A stretch of 64,000 nt of DNA from CAVRUH01 sp963822595 (GCA_963822595.1 CAWGIG010000003.1:1-64000), one strand, 5' to 3'. Counted from the stretch's first letter, positions 44,801 through 55,543 are shown. Translations and numbers: made by a program. The notes: generated by a model not told the origin, from the letters alone.

Positions 44801-45367
44801 TCAGAAATGCACGCCAATGCCGCCGCCGACTTTAAATCCGCCGATTTGCGTGTGTTTTTCGAAATGAATCACCTGATATAGATAATCGGTGAATGCTTCA
44901 AAATAGAGATTGTCTAAAGGTTCAAAATAGAAGCCTGCCTTTGCGAGGCCGCCAACACCATACTTATAGACTTTATTCCTGACGAATTCAGAATGATTGT
45001 GTACGCGAACATAAGCAGCGTTGAGCCCTAATCCAAGATAGAACTGTGTGCATTTGTCTAAGCAAAAGATTTGCTTCCCGCCGAAGCTTAGATTTAGGTT
45101 TTGGAAATTTGTTCTGTCATGAAAGGTTAGAGTTTTCCCATGTGAACAAAGCCAGTTGATGTTGCCCCACAACTCAAAATCATCACAGAAGCTCCTTGCC
45201 GCCTCAATTTCAAAACTAGCTATAGCTTTGCCATATAATTGTCTAAAGATGTGATTCGTTGGAAAAAAAGCCGCGACGCGTCCGTCGAACCGTATTTCTC
45301 CGGACGCCGCAACGATAGATTGTGAAAAGACAAAAAATGTGATCAATAGTATCGATAATTTATTCAT
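44801..45367 (-). CDS. Small outer-membrane beta-barrel protein
   Basis: A 188-residue protein: signal peptide MNKLSILLITFFVFSQSIVA (cut after about residue 20), then beta strands with alternating hydrophobics (IRFDGRVAAFFPTNHIFRQL, FYLGLGLNAAYVRVH, YGVGGLAKAGFYFE, GGFKVGGGIGVHF). It ends in phenylalanine. The pattern is that of OmpW/Opa-like eight-stranded barrels. It is convergent with the larger porin gene and only seven bases separate the stops, so both may be expressed separately. The start at 45367 is chosen over 45403 because the signal peptide begins there. Confidence 0.78.
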   Translation of the reverse strand: MNKLSILLITFFVFSQSIVAASGEIRFDGRVAAFFPTNHIFRQLYGKAIASFEIEAARSFCDDFELWGNINWLCSHGKTLTFHDRTNFQNLNLSFGGKQIFCLDKCTQFYLGLGLNAAYVRVHNHSEFVRNKVYKYGVGGLAKAGFYFEPLDNLYFEAFTDYLYQVIHFEKHTQIGGFKVGGGIGVHF

Positions 45368-45456
45368 ATTAAAACCAATAAATATTAAGTGAGAATTATC
45401 CATATTGTCACTATAGTTTCAAGAAAAAATGGTTCTTGCCATCTCTTGTATGGAGG

Positions 45457-45474
45457 GAATCGATTTATCGATTC
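45457..45474. repeat. Short hairpin related to the lpdA/11240 repeats
   Basis: A perfect 18-base palindrome, GAATCGATTTATCGATTC, with the same core (TCGATTTATCGA) as the hairpins at 11240-11257 and 31946-31963. It lies in the 150-base gap between the small barrel gene and the NSF-like gene. No poly-T run follows, so termination activity is unclear. Confidence 0.7.
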
Positions 45475-45517
45475 TCACCAGAGAGATCACTTCGTCGATT
45501 ATCCACACACACGCATC

Positions 45518-48500
45518 TCAGTTATAGCTATTCCTCCACCGCTCCTCGCCCGCGAGTACCGCATAGCTCTCCCGGAAGTAATCTAGGTGCAGCTTACCGG
45601 CAGAATGCTTCCCGAGCTCTTCATCCGGAACACCTAAATCCGAAGCGCGTCGATACATCCCATTGACAGTTTCTTTGATCAAGGCTCGGATAAAAGCGCC
45701 CGGCTTGTCTTTTGTTATTTCAACGATTTCATGGAGGGTTTTCTCTGAAATTCTACCTTCTGTTATAAATTCCTCTAGATAATAACTTAGAATCTCCCTT
45801 CTCTCATTGCTATTTGGCAACTTCACTTCAACTAATTTGGCGGATGTTCCGATATTGAATGTTTTGAGTATTTCAACAGGAACATTACCTGAAGCTATCC
45901 CAACAATCATTAAATTGTTAGCATCAAAGCCTTCTGCATGAAATAGATTTTGAACCTCACGCAAAAATTGCCCCATCATAGCTCCCGATTCCTGCTCTGA
46001 AAGCCGCTTGCCGGAATAAATCCAATCAATTTCATCTATAACAATGACATGTAGGGGAGCTGCCTTACCCAAATCCCTTGAAGCATTTTTGGCCGGTAGA
46101 ATGATGGCATCTATCGTCTCTTTTAAGTCGATTCCGTGCTTTGGCCATAGCTGGGATGCGGTGAGTTGCTGGAATCTTTTGCCATCTAAGTCGAGTAATT
46201 TCTCGAGTGAGCGTGCTATCGAGCTCTTTCCTGTTCCCGAATGGCCATAAAGCAAGACGGCACTTGGAAGTTCGAGTTTTTTATAGTTTTGGGAAATTTT
46301 GCAATCCCGAATAAATTGCATCGCTTCTGCAGGGATGCCGACGATACCCAAACGTCGCAAATTAGCTGTAATTGTTTCTATCGAAGCCCCTTGAATCGGA
46401 ATAAACTCTTCGCCCTTTTGCTTCTTGGGTTTAGAGCTATCGGCTGTTTCTTTAATGGCTTGCTTAAAATCAGCCATCGTTACTTTTGCTAAGTTGTGAT
46501 TAGCCGCTTGAGAAGCTTCAATTTTTGCTTCTTGAAGTCTGATCACATGATACTTGGCGGCTTTTGCTACTATTCCTTCAATATAAGCACCTGTTTTTCC
46601 TGAAGATAATTCAGCTAATTTGTCGAAATCAATATCATCTGAAAGACATCCTTTTGAGATGAGCGGCTTAGCATGAATCATGAAAATTTCTTTTCTTCCT
46701 TGATGCTCGGGAAGTCCGATATGAATATGTGTCCCCAAACGCCCTTCTCTCTTTACCGCCTCGTCAATGGAACGGGGTTGGTTTGTCATTCCTATGACTA
46801 ATATGTTGTTTAACGGCTCTTTTCCTGTGCTCGTGACCCCATCTAGCTCAGCTAAAAATGTGGTTATAACACTTGTTTCCCAACGATTTTTCGCAGATTC
46901 TCGTTTTTGGAGGAAAGCATCGATTTCATCGATGATTAATAGGTGCATTTTGCTCTTATCGCCCAGTCGATTTTGCTCTTCTCTAGCAGCGGCAAACATT
47001 TTCCGTACATTTTTCTCGGAATTTCCAACCCATTTATCCCAAATTTCCGATCCTGTATACAATTTTGTCCGTTCTTCGCTGATGCCTAACATCTTTCCAA
47101 GATTACGAGCGATCTGAGTTTTCCCCGTACCTGGGGGCCCCCAGAGAATACCTCCACGGGTCGGTTTAATTCCTCGGTCTTTCATATAAGGATTATAATC
47201 GCCTCTCGAAAGTTTAATTTCGAGAATGAATTTTTCAAGTTCTTTGGGTAATCCGCCTAGCCCGGCTTCTATCAGCTCTTCGTGAATCCTTTCAATGTGC
47301 ATCTGAGGCATTGGGCGCTCGATAATCACATCCCCGTTCATTTCACCGACCCAAGAGATTTTCGTATCAGGTGATACCTTTTTAAGGAAATTAAAAGCAT
47401 CAGACGATCTTACTTGTGCTGCATCTTTAATTTGACGGATTTTAAATTCTAACTCTTCACCTTTTTTCGTAATTCCATAGAGGGTGTTTTTTTCGCTCAC
47501 AAATCCATCAGCCGGAAGAGCTTGCCTAAAAGCTTCGTTAATAGAGGCTTCATCGAGAACTAATTTTGTTTTATCTTCAGGTTTTTTAAATGAAAAAAAG
47601 TTACCCTCTTCTTCATCCTCATCTTTCCTTCTATTGACTATCACCTGCATGGTATTGATTGGGAAACGAAGGGTTGCATGAACGAGTTCAATTTTCAATT
47701 CCGGCTCGACGAATAAAGAGATTGCGGTATTTTTATCGAGTTTCCAAAGAGAGGAAGCGCCTTCGATTATGGGAACCTTTTTCCCTTGGGCATTAACAAG
47801 TTCCAGCAGTAAATGATGGCCTCCAATGTTTACGGAACACCTACTCTTTAATGGCAAATAAGTGAACTTTTTCTTCAGCTGGCGCATGATCGCATCTACG
47901 TTAAACCAATTCATTTGATTGGTTTCGGTTTCATAAGGATTTTTCCATTTGACTATTTTGAAAGTTAACTCAGCCGCATGCTGTGCATCTTTCTCGGAAG
48001 CAGTAAGAATTACATCCTTACCACCGACAAGCTTAATGTGATGATCTCTATTGAGGCGAAAGGCTTTAAGATTTTTCCCTTCAGGTATAATTGTCTCTTC
48101 GTCCGCGACCCTAGCATGGGAGAATTTGACAGTATACTGTCTATCTTCAGACTCAAACTTAACCGTTTTATCCGGATAGATAAGGTGTCCCTCCCAAATA
48201 TTGAAAATCTTTTCTCTGAGTTCCTCCATCCTGAGAACAACGGGCAAAGGCTCTAAACCTCGAGTCCAATCTTTTTCCGCGCTCAATGCTGCACGTGACG
48301 CAAAACCCTTTTGAGCGATTTCTTTGACTTTAACAATTCTCATGCAAAATTCTTGAACAATATCAGGGTCTTCTGCCTCTAAGATAAGGATTTCATTATC
48401 GTCGCCCGATACATAGGATAAGTAAGTATCCGCTGTTAAAATTCCAAATTCCGGTTGATTTTCAGAACTGAGAAAATCCATATTTTCGTCATCTTCGGTT

Positions 48501-49090
48501 TTACATTTTCTCACTACTAGCTTTAAAGGACCAACGACAGGGTGTCTGATAAAAAACTCTTGCCCAATTCGAACTGCTTGTTTTCCTAGTTGCATACGGG
48601 TCTCTCTTCGTAATACCTGCTCAAGAATCGGTGTCTCCTTATTAGATCTTGCTAGGTAATCGAATTCTCTCCAAGGATGGACTTCAAATTTAATCTTAGT
48701 GGCAAAAGCGCATAGGGAATTGTCTATGCTAAAAGGTCTGATGACAACTTCTGTGTATTTTCGCGATTCTCTTGGTTGAGTGTCGATGATGTTTGCTTTA
48801 AGGAGCTCAAAAAGTCTCATTTCATCTTGAGGCACATTTCTATCTTTTTTCACGGGTACGACATATCTGCCGATTTGGATGAAAGCCGGATTGCCAATCT
48901 TTACTAAGGTTTTATGAGATAGACAAACAACGTTCGGGTAGCGGTAATTTTCCAAGGACTCGGTCCAATACGAGACGGACAGGTAATCTTGTAAATGGGC
49001 TCGTTTTTTTGAGCGCTTTGTGACGGATTCTAATTCAAAATAATCTTCTAACTCTTCGTTGCTTCTTTTGTCACCGTGAATAATAGTCAT
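45518..49090 (-). CDS. NSF-like protein with two AAA+ ATPase domains
   Basis: A 1,190-residue protein. The C-terminal 600 residues hold two tandem AAA+ domains. D1: Walker A WGPPGTGKT (about 646-654), Walker B LLIIDEID (about 717-724), sensor LNNILVIGMTNQPRSIDEAV and KREGRL (about 760-785), then the helical lid KTGAYIEGIVAKAA. D2: Walker A YGHSGTGKSS (about 947-956), Walker B VIVIDEIDW (about 1014). D1 resembles eukaryotic NSF/Sec18 (EEQNRLG, LNNILVIGMTN, IGLPEHQGRKEI) more than bacterial FtsH or ClpX. The N-terminal 600 residues hold about four repeated beta-rich units, possibly Cdc48/NSF N-domain-like. A secreted remodeller of host SNARE complexes is the obvious guess, but unproven. Confidence 0.8.
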   Translation of the reverse strand: MTIIHGDKRSNEELEDYFELESVTKRSKKRAHLQDYLSVSYWTESLENYRYPNVVCLSHKTLVKIGNPAFIQIGRYVVPVKKDRNVPQDEMRLFELLKANIIDTQPRESRKYTEVVIRPFSIDNSLCAFATKIKFEVHPWREFDYLARSNKETPILEQVLRRETRMQLGKQAVRIGQEFFIRHPVVGPLKLVVRKCKTEDDENMDFLSSENQPEFGILTADTYLSYVSGDDNEILILEAEDPDIVQEFCMRIVKVKEIAQKGFASRAALSAEKDWTRGLEPLPVVLRMEELREKIFNIWEGHLIYPDKTVKFESEDRQYTVKFSHARVADEETIIPEGKNLKAFRLNRDHHIKLVGGKDVILTASEKDAQHAAELTFKIVKWKNPYETETNQMNWFNVDAIMRQLKKKFTYLPLKSRCSVNIGGHHLLLELVNAQGKKVPIIEGASSLWKLDKNTAISLFVEPELKIELVHATLRFPINTMQVIVNRRKDEDEEEGNFFSFKKPEDKTKLVLDEASINEAFRQALPADGFVSEKNTLYGITKKGEELEFKIRQIKDAAQVRSSDAFNFLKKVSPDTKISWVGEMNGDVIIERPMPQMHIERIHEELIEAGLGGLPKELEKFILEIKLSRGDYNPYMKDRGIKPTRGGILWGPPGTGKTQIARNLGKMLGISEERTKLYTGSEIWDKWVGNSEKNVRKMFAAAREEQNRLGDKSKMHLLIIDEIDAFLQKRESAKNRWETSVITTFLAELDGVTSTGKEPLNNILVIGMTNQPRSIDEAVKREGRLGTHIHIGLPEHQGRKEIFMIHAKPLISKGCLSDDIDFDKLAELSSGKTGAYIEGIVAKAAKYHVIRLQEAKIEASQAANHNLAKVTMADFKQAIKETADSSKPKKQKGEEFIPIQGASIETITANLRRLGIVGIPAEAMQFIRDCKISQNYKKLELPSAVLLYGHSGTGKSSIARSLEKLLDLDGKRFQQLTASQLWPKHGIDLKETIDAIILPAKNASRDLGKAAPLHVIVIDEIDWIYSGKRLSEQESGAMMGQFLREVQNLFHAEGFDANNLMIVGIASGNVPVEILKTFNIGTSAKLVEVKLPNSNERREILSYYLEEFITEGRISEKTLHEIVEITKDKPGAFIRALIKETVNGMYRRASDLGVPDEELGKHSAGKLHLDYFRESYAVLAGEERWRNSYN

Positions 49091-49316
49091 GAAAAATCTC
49101 CTGTGTAAAGATATTTTTCATATTTCAATAAGGTGATTAATGCAATCTAAAATTTTAAATGAAACACAAAGAAGTATAGAAAGCGAGTATACTGCGAGCA
49201 AGGAAAGTTCGTTTGCAGTCTAGAGAGGGGATTTAATTATCCATCCATTTATTATTCATTTGTACTCAGCATGTTGTAGTTGATGTCGTCCATTTTGTTC
49301 GTTTCCCACCTTGAGC

Positions 49317-49514
49317 TTAATGATAAAAATTCTTATTCTGACTCAATTGTGTGAATACATTCTCCCAATCAAGGGATATAATACTTAAATCAGCATTTTC
49401 AAGACTTTCTATCTTTTCTGTTAACTTTTTCCTAAGAGCAAACTCTTTGAATTTTTCCGCAAGACGATAGTTCTTGAAATCAATTTCTGAATTTAAATCA
49501 GTAACTTTGTTCAT
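49317..49514 (-). CDS. Small hypothetical protein
   Basis: A 65-residue protein with a charged helical middle (FKNYRLAEKFKEFALRKKLT, then EKIESLENADL). I do not recognise it. Its ATG overlaps the stop of the upstream 171-codon gene as ATGA, so it is translated with it. It has no signal peptide. Possibly a partner or immunity-like companion, but there is no direct evidence. Confidence 0.6.
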   Translation of the reverse strand: MNKVTDLNSEIDFKNYRLAEKFKEFALRKKLTEKIESLENADLSIISLDWENVFTQLSQNKNFYH

Positions 49515-49990
49515 ATAATAAAATTTTTTGAATTTGCTAAATCACCCTTTTTTAATTCCTTAAGGTAGAGAACAATGCACCTGAAGGAGACGTATGATTT
49601 TTTTTCATATTGTCTTCTAATTTTTTCAAGAAGAGGGTCTATTTTCCTATGGTATTGACCGGGATAGATTTCATCTATACTTTGATATAAAAGGTTAAGT
49701 CGGTTCTTTCTGGAAAGCAAATTGTAAGTGCGAGCGATAAATTTAGCATCCAATTTATTGTTTATAAAATATAAGTCTCGACTTGTTAACTTTGTTTTAA
49801 GTTTTCTACTTTCTTTTACGTTATCTCTTAATCCAAGAAGAATGTCGCGTTGCTCTTTGAGTTTCTTAATTTCTTCCTTGTATTTTGCGATGTCTTGACT
49901 GTATTGTCCACCTTTAGGGAACGTGGATAAACACCTTAGTCTGACAAGCATATTTGTGAATGGTCGTCCAATATTTGTGCATGAATTCAT
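49511..49990 (-). CDS. Hypothetical helical protein
   Basis: A 159-residue basic, predominantly helical protein: a coiled-coil-like segment (DIAKYKEEIKKLKEQRDILL, about residues 30-49) and SRDLYFINNKLDAKFIARTY, LLSRKNRLNLLYQSIDEIYP. The start at 49990 is chosen because GAGG lies six bases upstream of ATG; the longer in-frame start at 50026 lacks this. Overlaps the 65-codon gene downstream. Function unknown. Confidence 0.65.
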   Translation of the reverse strand: MNSCTNIGRPFTNMLVRLRCLSTFPKGGQYSQDIAKYKEEIKKLKEQRDILLGLRDNVKESRKLKTKLTSRDLYFINNKLDAKFIARTYNLLSRKNRLNLLYQSIDEIYPGQYHRKIDPLLEKIRRQYEKKSYVSFRCIVLYLKELKKGDLANSKNFII

Positions 49991-50149
49991 GACATCCTCT
50001 ATTGTTATGTTTAAAGCGCAAAACATAACATAAGGATGAATTCAAGAAACACCGTATTTTTTACGATAATATCTTACAAATACAAAAAGTCTGCAAGTGC
50101 ACTTTTCGCACTTGCAGACTCACGGAGCCTTATCTGCAGCAATTAGGTA

Positions 50150-51082
50150 CTATTCTGTCTCTTCTTCCGTTTTTACAGGGCTTGGTGCTGCCTTTGGAGC
50201 ACAGCAATAACGAGGGGGAAGTTCATCTTCAGGCACTCCAATCGCGCGGAGATCATCACGGATTTCATTTTCAAGATGATCAAAATCGGGATTCATAAAA
50301 TCATAGGCAAATCCACCTTCATAATTTCTGTTTGAAGGGTCTTTATTATTTAAATATTTCTGGTGGGCTCGATGAGTTATTTGACCCCAACTGTATTCAC
50401 GGGATTGAGTATCGAATCCATAATACTTAAGCAAGTTGACTGCATATCTTTTCATATCCCAACGGCCTTCATCATGAACGCTCCTTTGAAATTTATTGGC
50501 GTGACCAACGGCATTATCCATCCGGTTATAATGAGAACGAACCGCGCAGGCTAATTCATACCAAATGCTTGGATTCCCATTCCCTGCTTTCTCCCGCTCT
50601 TTACGTACTTCCCTTTGTTCGTCTGACATCCAACAGAATCTTGTTGTTTCTTCATTCAATTGTGCGATTGCCGGGCCATTGCCATTTAGGGCTTTCCGTT
50701 TAGCTAAATATTTTTCTGTTCGTGTTGCATTTCCTTTGAAGATGCTAGAACAAATGATCGTCTTTTCAAGCTCCTCTGAGGGATTTTGATCGTATTGTTC
50801 TAATATCGCCTTTAAACTCGCATCTTTCTCAATGGGGTATGGCAACCCTTTATCTTTGGGTATCAAACCCAATTCTTCAAATAATTCATTAAAGAAAGCT
50901 ATATCTTTAGCACTAAGATTCGCCCCTAATCTAAGGAACACCTCTTCAACTTTTTTAGCAGATGGTTCATCTTGTTTTTGTGCTTCGCGATATCCTTGAT
51001 TAAGGCATTCTTGTAATTGAGGATTTTCGATATTTTGGGGAGTTTTAGGCAGCTTATCAAGTACGTAATCATGTATCATCAT
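50150..51082 (-). CDS. Hypothetical protein
   Basis: A 310-residue soluble protein of unknown family. It is acidic and helical; tryptophans and histidines cluster in the second half (RFCWMSDEQREVRKER, NPSIWYELACAVRSHYNRMD, RSVHDEGRWDMKRYAVNLLK). The last 25 residues are Pro/Glu-rich. It begins at ATG 51082, one base overlapping the stop of the 107-codon gene (TAATG), so the two are translationally coupled. It lies in an accessory region, but it has no signal peptide or membrane helix. Confidence 0.65.
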   Translation of the reverse strand: MMIHDYVLDKLPKTPQNIENPQLQECLNQGYREAQKQDEPSAKKVEEVFLRLGANLSAKDIAFFNELFEELGLIPKDKGLPYPIEKDASLKAILEQYDQNPSEELEKTIICSSIFKGNATRTEKYLAKRKALNGNGPAIAQLNEETTRFCWMSDEQREVRKEREKAGNGNPSIWYELACAVRSHYNRMDNAVGHANKFQRSVHDEGRWDMKRYAVNLLKYYGFDTQSREYSWGQITHRAHQKYLNNKDPSNRNYEGGFAYDFMNPDFDHLENEIRDDLRAIGVPEDELPPRYCCAPKAAPSPVKTEEETE

Positions 51083-51405
51083 TACATTCGGCAGTTCCAG
51101 GAAACGTGAATCTTGATAAAGTTCACATAGTCTTCCGCACCTAAATTCGGAATATTTTCAAGGGTGGCATCCAAATCCGGTTTCACCCACCACGTCCAAA
51201 GTATGTTTTCGTATCTGAGTTCCGATTCTCTTAGAATCCCGCCCTGCGCCATGCTTGCAATAGTGTCATGTAAATTACTCCAATAGGTTGCTACATATTC
51301 GTGTACCCCGGTACATTGGTTATTTCTGTTTGAAAAATTTGTTTGTACGTCAGGCCTTTCATATATTGCGCAAACATTTAAGCCAGTGTCATTGGTTGGG
51401 ATCAT
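51082..51405 (-). CDS. Hypothetical small protein
   Basis: A 107-residue protein, unrecognised, with CTGVHEYVATYWSNLHDTIA and NILWTWWVKPDLDATLENIP. It is coupled to the next gene by a TAATG junction. Together with its partner it forms a two-gene unit. It has no obvious signal peptide. Length and lack of motifs make a functional call impossible. Confidence 0.6.
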   Translation of the reverse strand: MIPTNDTGLNVCAIYERPDVQTNFSNRNNQCTGVHEYVATYWSNLHDTIASMAQGGILRESELRYENILWTWWVKPDLDATLENIPNLGAEDYVNFIKIHVSWNCRM

Positions 51406-51536
51406 AGTGATATTCCTTTTTTATTCTTTCCTAAAATTTTTTCGAGCCGCGTTAGCCCAAAGTTGAATGCTCCGAACATCCTATAAAAAATGAGAATATC
51501 TTACAAATAAAAAAGGGCTGAAAGCACACTTTTCAG

Positions 51537-54500
51537 CTAAATTACAACACAATTATTTACTATGAATGGCTTATCTTTTAATCCGCCGCCGGCATCCGTA
51601 TAAATGAAGGGAGCAAATCCGCCCAGATGTTCAACGGATCCTTGATATAATTCATTACTTTCTTTATTAATTTCATTAGCAACCAAGGAAAGCCCCATAG
51701 TTTGGGCTTTTGTCTTCAGCCCATTCGATGAGGGCATCGTCTATTTTTTTGTGTTTGATATTGGAATAAATTCTCTCCATTAAAATCACCTGAGCTTGAT
51801 TCTTTTCATCCCACATCAAACGTATCACGCTGCGTGCAACAAGTATATCATTTCTTTTGACAACAACAGCCTTGAGTTCTCCATTCATCATATACGAAAC
51901 GAGGGCTTCGCTACCACTTCTGACGTTCTGACAGCTGCCATGAATTTCCGTGCCGATCAAAAGAAGATCGCAAGGATCGTCTGTTTCTGTCACTTGGAAG
52001 TTCCCAAAGCCATGTTCTGGGACAAGAGCCTTTAGGTCATTTTGGAATACATAGGGAATTTCATGTATTTTTTTTACCTTTTCGACAAAAATTTCCACAT
52101 GAATTTTGTTTGTACAGAGCTGAATAGCTAAATTTTGAAATTCATTGAAAGGATCGTTCATATCAACGATTGATACCACTCCCTGATTTAAAAAGGCGGT
52201 TAAACGGGGAAGCAAAAGAGGATCGATGTGAGTATCGCGAAGAATTTTTTGGGTTAAAAATTCTCTGTAATCTACCTCTTGAGGCTCTTGATTGTCACTT
52301 ATATCCAGTGTTTTCATTTCAGCTTTAGAAACCCAGAGCTCTTTTATCTTGTCAGAGGCAAATACCTTACGTGTGTGTATACTTTGTTCAGGATTATAGC
52401 GATTTATATAGAAAGTTCCCAACAGAACATCTCTGACATATTCTTTAAGGGCTTTGAGAACAAGTTGATAATGACTCCTAATGCTCAAAGATGTTGTATA
52501 TGTAATGATAGCTGTGTTGTCTCGGAATTTATCAAAAGTCGCAAGATATTTTTCATTTAAATCAGGAATGTCATGGAGGTCAAATATGTTACAAAATTGT
52601 CCCATGAAATATTCTTGTGGTTTCAATTGAGTTCCTAAACATGAAAGAAACTCTTTTTTTCCAAACAATCTTAGTATATTTGTCATGCACTCAAAGTCTT
52701 TTGAAATTTCGACGATCTTTCTCGGGGGGTTTACCCGAGTTTTTTTGCGCTTTCCTGGCTTTTTCTGAGAATCCCCAAAGATTTTTCTAAAATGAGGTTC
52801 TTCGCCGATTCTTCAAAAATATTTTCCCTTTCTATAGCAAGGAAAAATTCACACATAGCATTAAACCTCTTAGGATCTTTGAAGCCTGAAGTTTTTTCTA
52901 CTTGTAAGAAAAATTCGATGGCTTTGTCGTACTTAAACCGCCAAATGCAAGTGAAGGGGCAAGCAATAACTTGGATAAGCCTGTCCAAGACCTAATGATG
53001 TCGCTGTTAAATAGCAGGACATCAGGCCGCACTATAGCTAGTAGAAAGAGAGCATCAACAAAAGCATATCTGTTCGGATTGTTTCTATATTTATAAATTA
53101 ACTTGAGAATACCTGATTTTTCAAACACCTTGGCCTGATCGATATTCAAATCATAGATCTTTGCCGATGCATAGACAATCCAATCAAGTAGGAGCGATCT
53201 TATGGGTTCTTGTTCTTTGACAATTTCATCAATTATTGGAATTACAAAATGAAGATGACTGTTGGCATTGATAAATGCTCTAAACGACACAACCTGATTT
53301 TCAGCACAGGAGTGTTTCTTATTTCTATATAGAATATCTGAAAGCCCTTCATCAAAGATATTTTTGTTGTGTTCTATGCCATTTACTCCAAATTTAAGAT
53401 AACATTGACGGAGGGCTTTTTTGTTATAAGTCATTGCGTATAATTTTTCACGATCAACTTGATACGGAGGAGCAAGATTAAAAAAGAACTGAAGCTCTCC
53501 TAAAAAGTTCTCAGACTCTGCATTTTCGCAAACGATTGCAAAACAATTTGCAATCAAAGTGCTACATCGAGCAGAAAACATCTTTTTAAAGAGCTCCATT
53601 CGTGTTTTTAAATCAATTTGTTGACAGAGTTTCTTTCCTCGTAAATGATGCGATAAAGCAACTGCGGCTAAGTCTCCTAACTCAGCTACTTTATGATATA
53701 ATTTGCTCAATGTTTTAAAGTCTCTTTCGTTTTCATGAAAAAAGCTGGATAGGTTTATTATTAAACACTGGGCAGCCCAATCTCCAGCGTCGATAATTTG
53801 ATCACAGAAGGCTAAACGTTCCTCTATATCTTTCTTTAAAAAAATAGTGAGATCGTTACGAGATTCGAAAAGCACGTAAAATTTGCGATCCATAAATCTT
53901 CGAATATAATAGCCCGATTCCCCAATTTCCTTACATTTGGCCGGACGATCCATGTAAGGGACATCCATGAGTTTTTTAAGAATTTCTTTTGAAAGAAAAT
54001 CAATATGCTCACCGAGTTTTTCTTGTTGTTTTTCAAAATTTCTTTCAGAATCACTCTTATAACAAGAGACATAATCATATGGTTTCCAACTCAAAGATAC
54101 AGTTTCATCTTTTTTCACTACCGGGGAATAATAGAGATCGACATTCTGATAGTTTTTTTCTGTTTCAGCAATTGATATAAAAAAATTTGTTTTAGCTTCT
54201 AGTGATAGCTCTGATAGATTGATTGAATCAAAATGATTTATAAACACCCTTTTCAGTTCTTTTCCATGAAACACACAGAGTATGAGGAAATTCGTTAATC
54301 CGCCGAATTCTTGAGCTATGGAGCTGAAAAAGTTGACAAAGATTTCGGGGTTGCTACACGCCATGATTTTAAACAAACAAAAACGAACGTATTCATCAAA
54401 TTCCTGTAATTGAAATGAGTTTTTTGCATAATAAAAAGCTATAGGGGCTTTTTCTGCAAAAAATTTGCATAATTCCATACGTTCCTGAATAGGAGTTTCA

Positions 54501-55417
54501 CCTATCCCAAATTTATCTAAATCATATACCAATCCAAGAGGACAGATTTCGGCGATTGTTTTGCATAGTTTTAGACGTTGTTGTAGGTCAGTTTTTTCCA
54601 ACTCTAAATTGCTAAATTCCTTTAAAAGATATGACGTGGCCCATGGATAAGTAGTAATATAATTCGTACATAACTCAAGACGATCTTCTAACTTAGCCAT
54701 TTTTATAGGAACGAAACTATCACCTAAGCAATGCTCATTAAATCTAGTGCGAAAGTAACGTGCCCAATCTGTGTAGTCTTCTCTATAGCGAGGATCTGTA
54801 GGTTGTAATTTCTTACAAATCGTATCACATAAAGACATTCGTTTATCTATTTCAATTCTTTTTATGTCTATTTTATCTAAATCTGTTTCCGTTAGCTTAC
54901 AATTTTGAAGAACTAAATCTTTAAAATGTATAAGTAAATCTTCATCACAAACACCATCAATTTTATAAAAAAGTCGATAACTATCAGGGTAAACATTCGT
55001 CGACATTTTTTTTAATATAATTTTTTCTTCGGCTGTTAGCTTCTCAGATAATGCGTTTAGTTGTGTGTCGCCTTCTTTCTTAAAGAATGACGATAATACT
55101 TTTGCAGGAGGGCAATCTTGTGATTGAGGATAAAGTCTAGACAAAAACAAATCTTTAATTTTAAACATAGTCGGACGATAACGTTCCCATTTCCAACAGC
55201 TTATACCGTCAAAATGATAATTCATGGATTTCCCAAGAACATCACAAGCAAAAGAGAGGGGTATAGAATTTAAAGTAGCTAATTTGTCTTTTACGATTTT
55301 AATAACGTCATCATTTTGCATCGAAGAGGTGCGCAAAATTTTAACGAGTTCATCGGAAAGCTCCTGATGTGTTGGTGATAAATTATATCCATTTGATGTA
55401 AGTAGAGAATGAGTCAT
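51537..55417 (-). pseudogene. Large unknown gene broken by three frameshifts (about 1,293 codons)
   Basis: One reading continues through four pieces: 55417 to 52933 (about 828 residues, helical; begins THSLLTSNGYNLSPTHQELS), then to 52740-52746, then to 51708-51711, and on to the stop at 51537. Restoring an A at TT 52933-52934, an A in the seven-A run (T7 at 52740-52746), and removing an A at 51708-51711 gives 1,294 codons with no internal stop. Junction sequences read smoothly (GGLKYDKAIEFFLQ; ESAKKTRVNPPRKIVEISKD; EWAEDKAQTMGLSL). The C-terminal part (TEIHGSCQNVRSGSEALVSY) resembles a family I recall in Parachlamydiaceae but cannot name. It is either a fresh pseudogene or a sequencing artefact; the piece of 838 codons may still be translated. 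Confidence 0.72.
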
Positions 55418-55543
55418 TTATTTTCCCAATTAAAATATAATAATTGTGAGATATTTTACTTACTACCCTCATATAAAGGCAACAAGTTTTCCCAAATGCC
55501 TAGGGCCTCCGCGCTTGGGCTTTTTCATTTCTGAGGGCTGATT

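Noticed and set aside
45389..45666. Short plus-strand ORFs upstream of the barrel gene
   Set aside because: They overlap the end of the NSF-like gene and a repeat hairpin; composition is not protein-like.
49091..49316. Gap of 226 bases next to the NSF-like gene
   Set aside because: Searched on both strands for an RNA or small gene; only AT-rich, promoter-like sequence was seen.
52711..52746. Rho-independent terminator on the plus strand (CTCGGGGGGTTTACCCGAG plus T7)
   Set aside because: No plus-strand gene ends here, and the sequence lies inside the broken minus-strand gene; probably coincidental.
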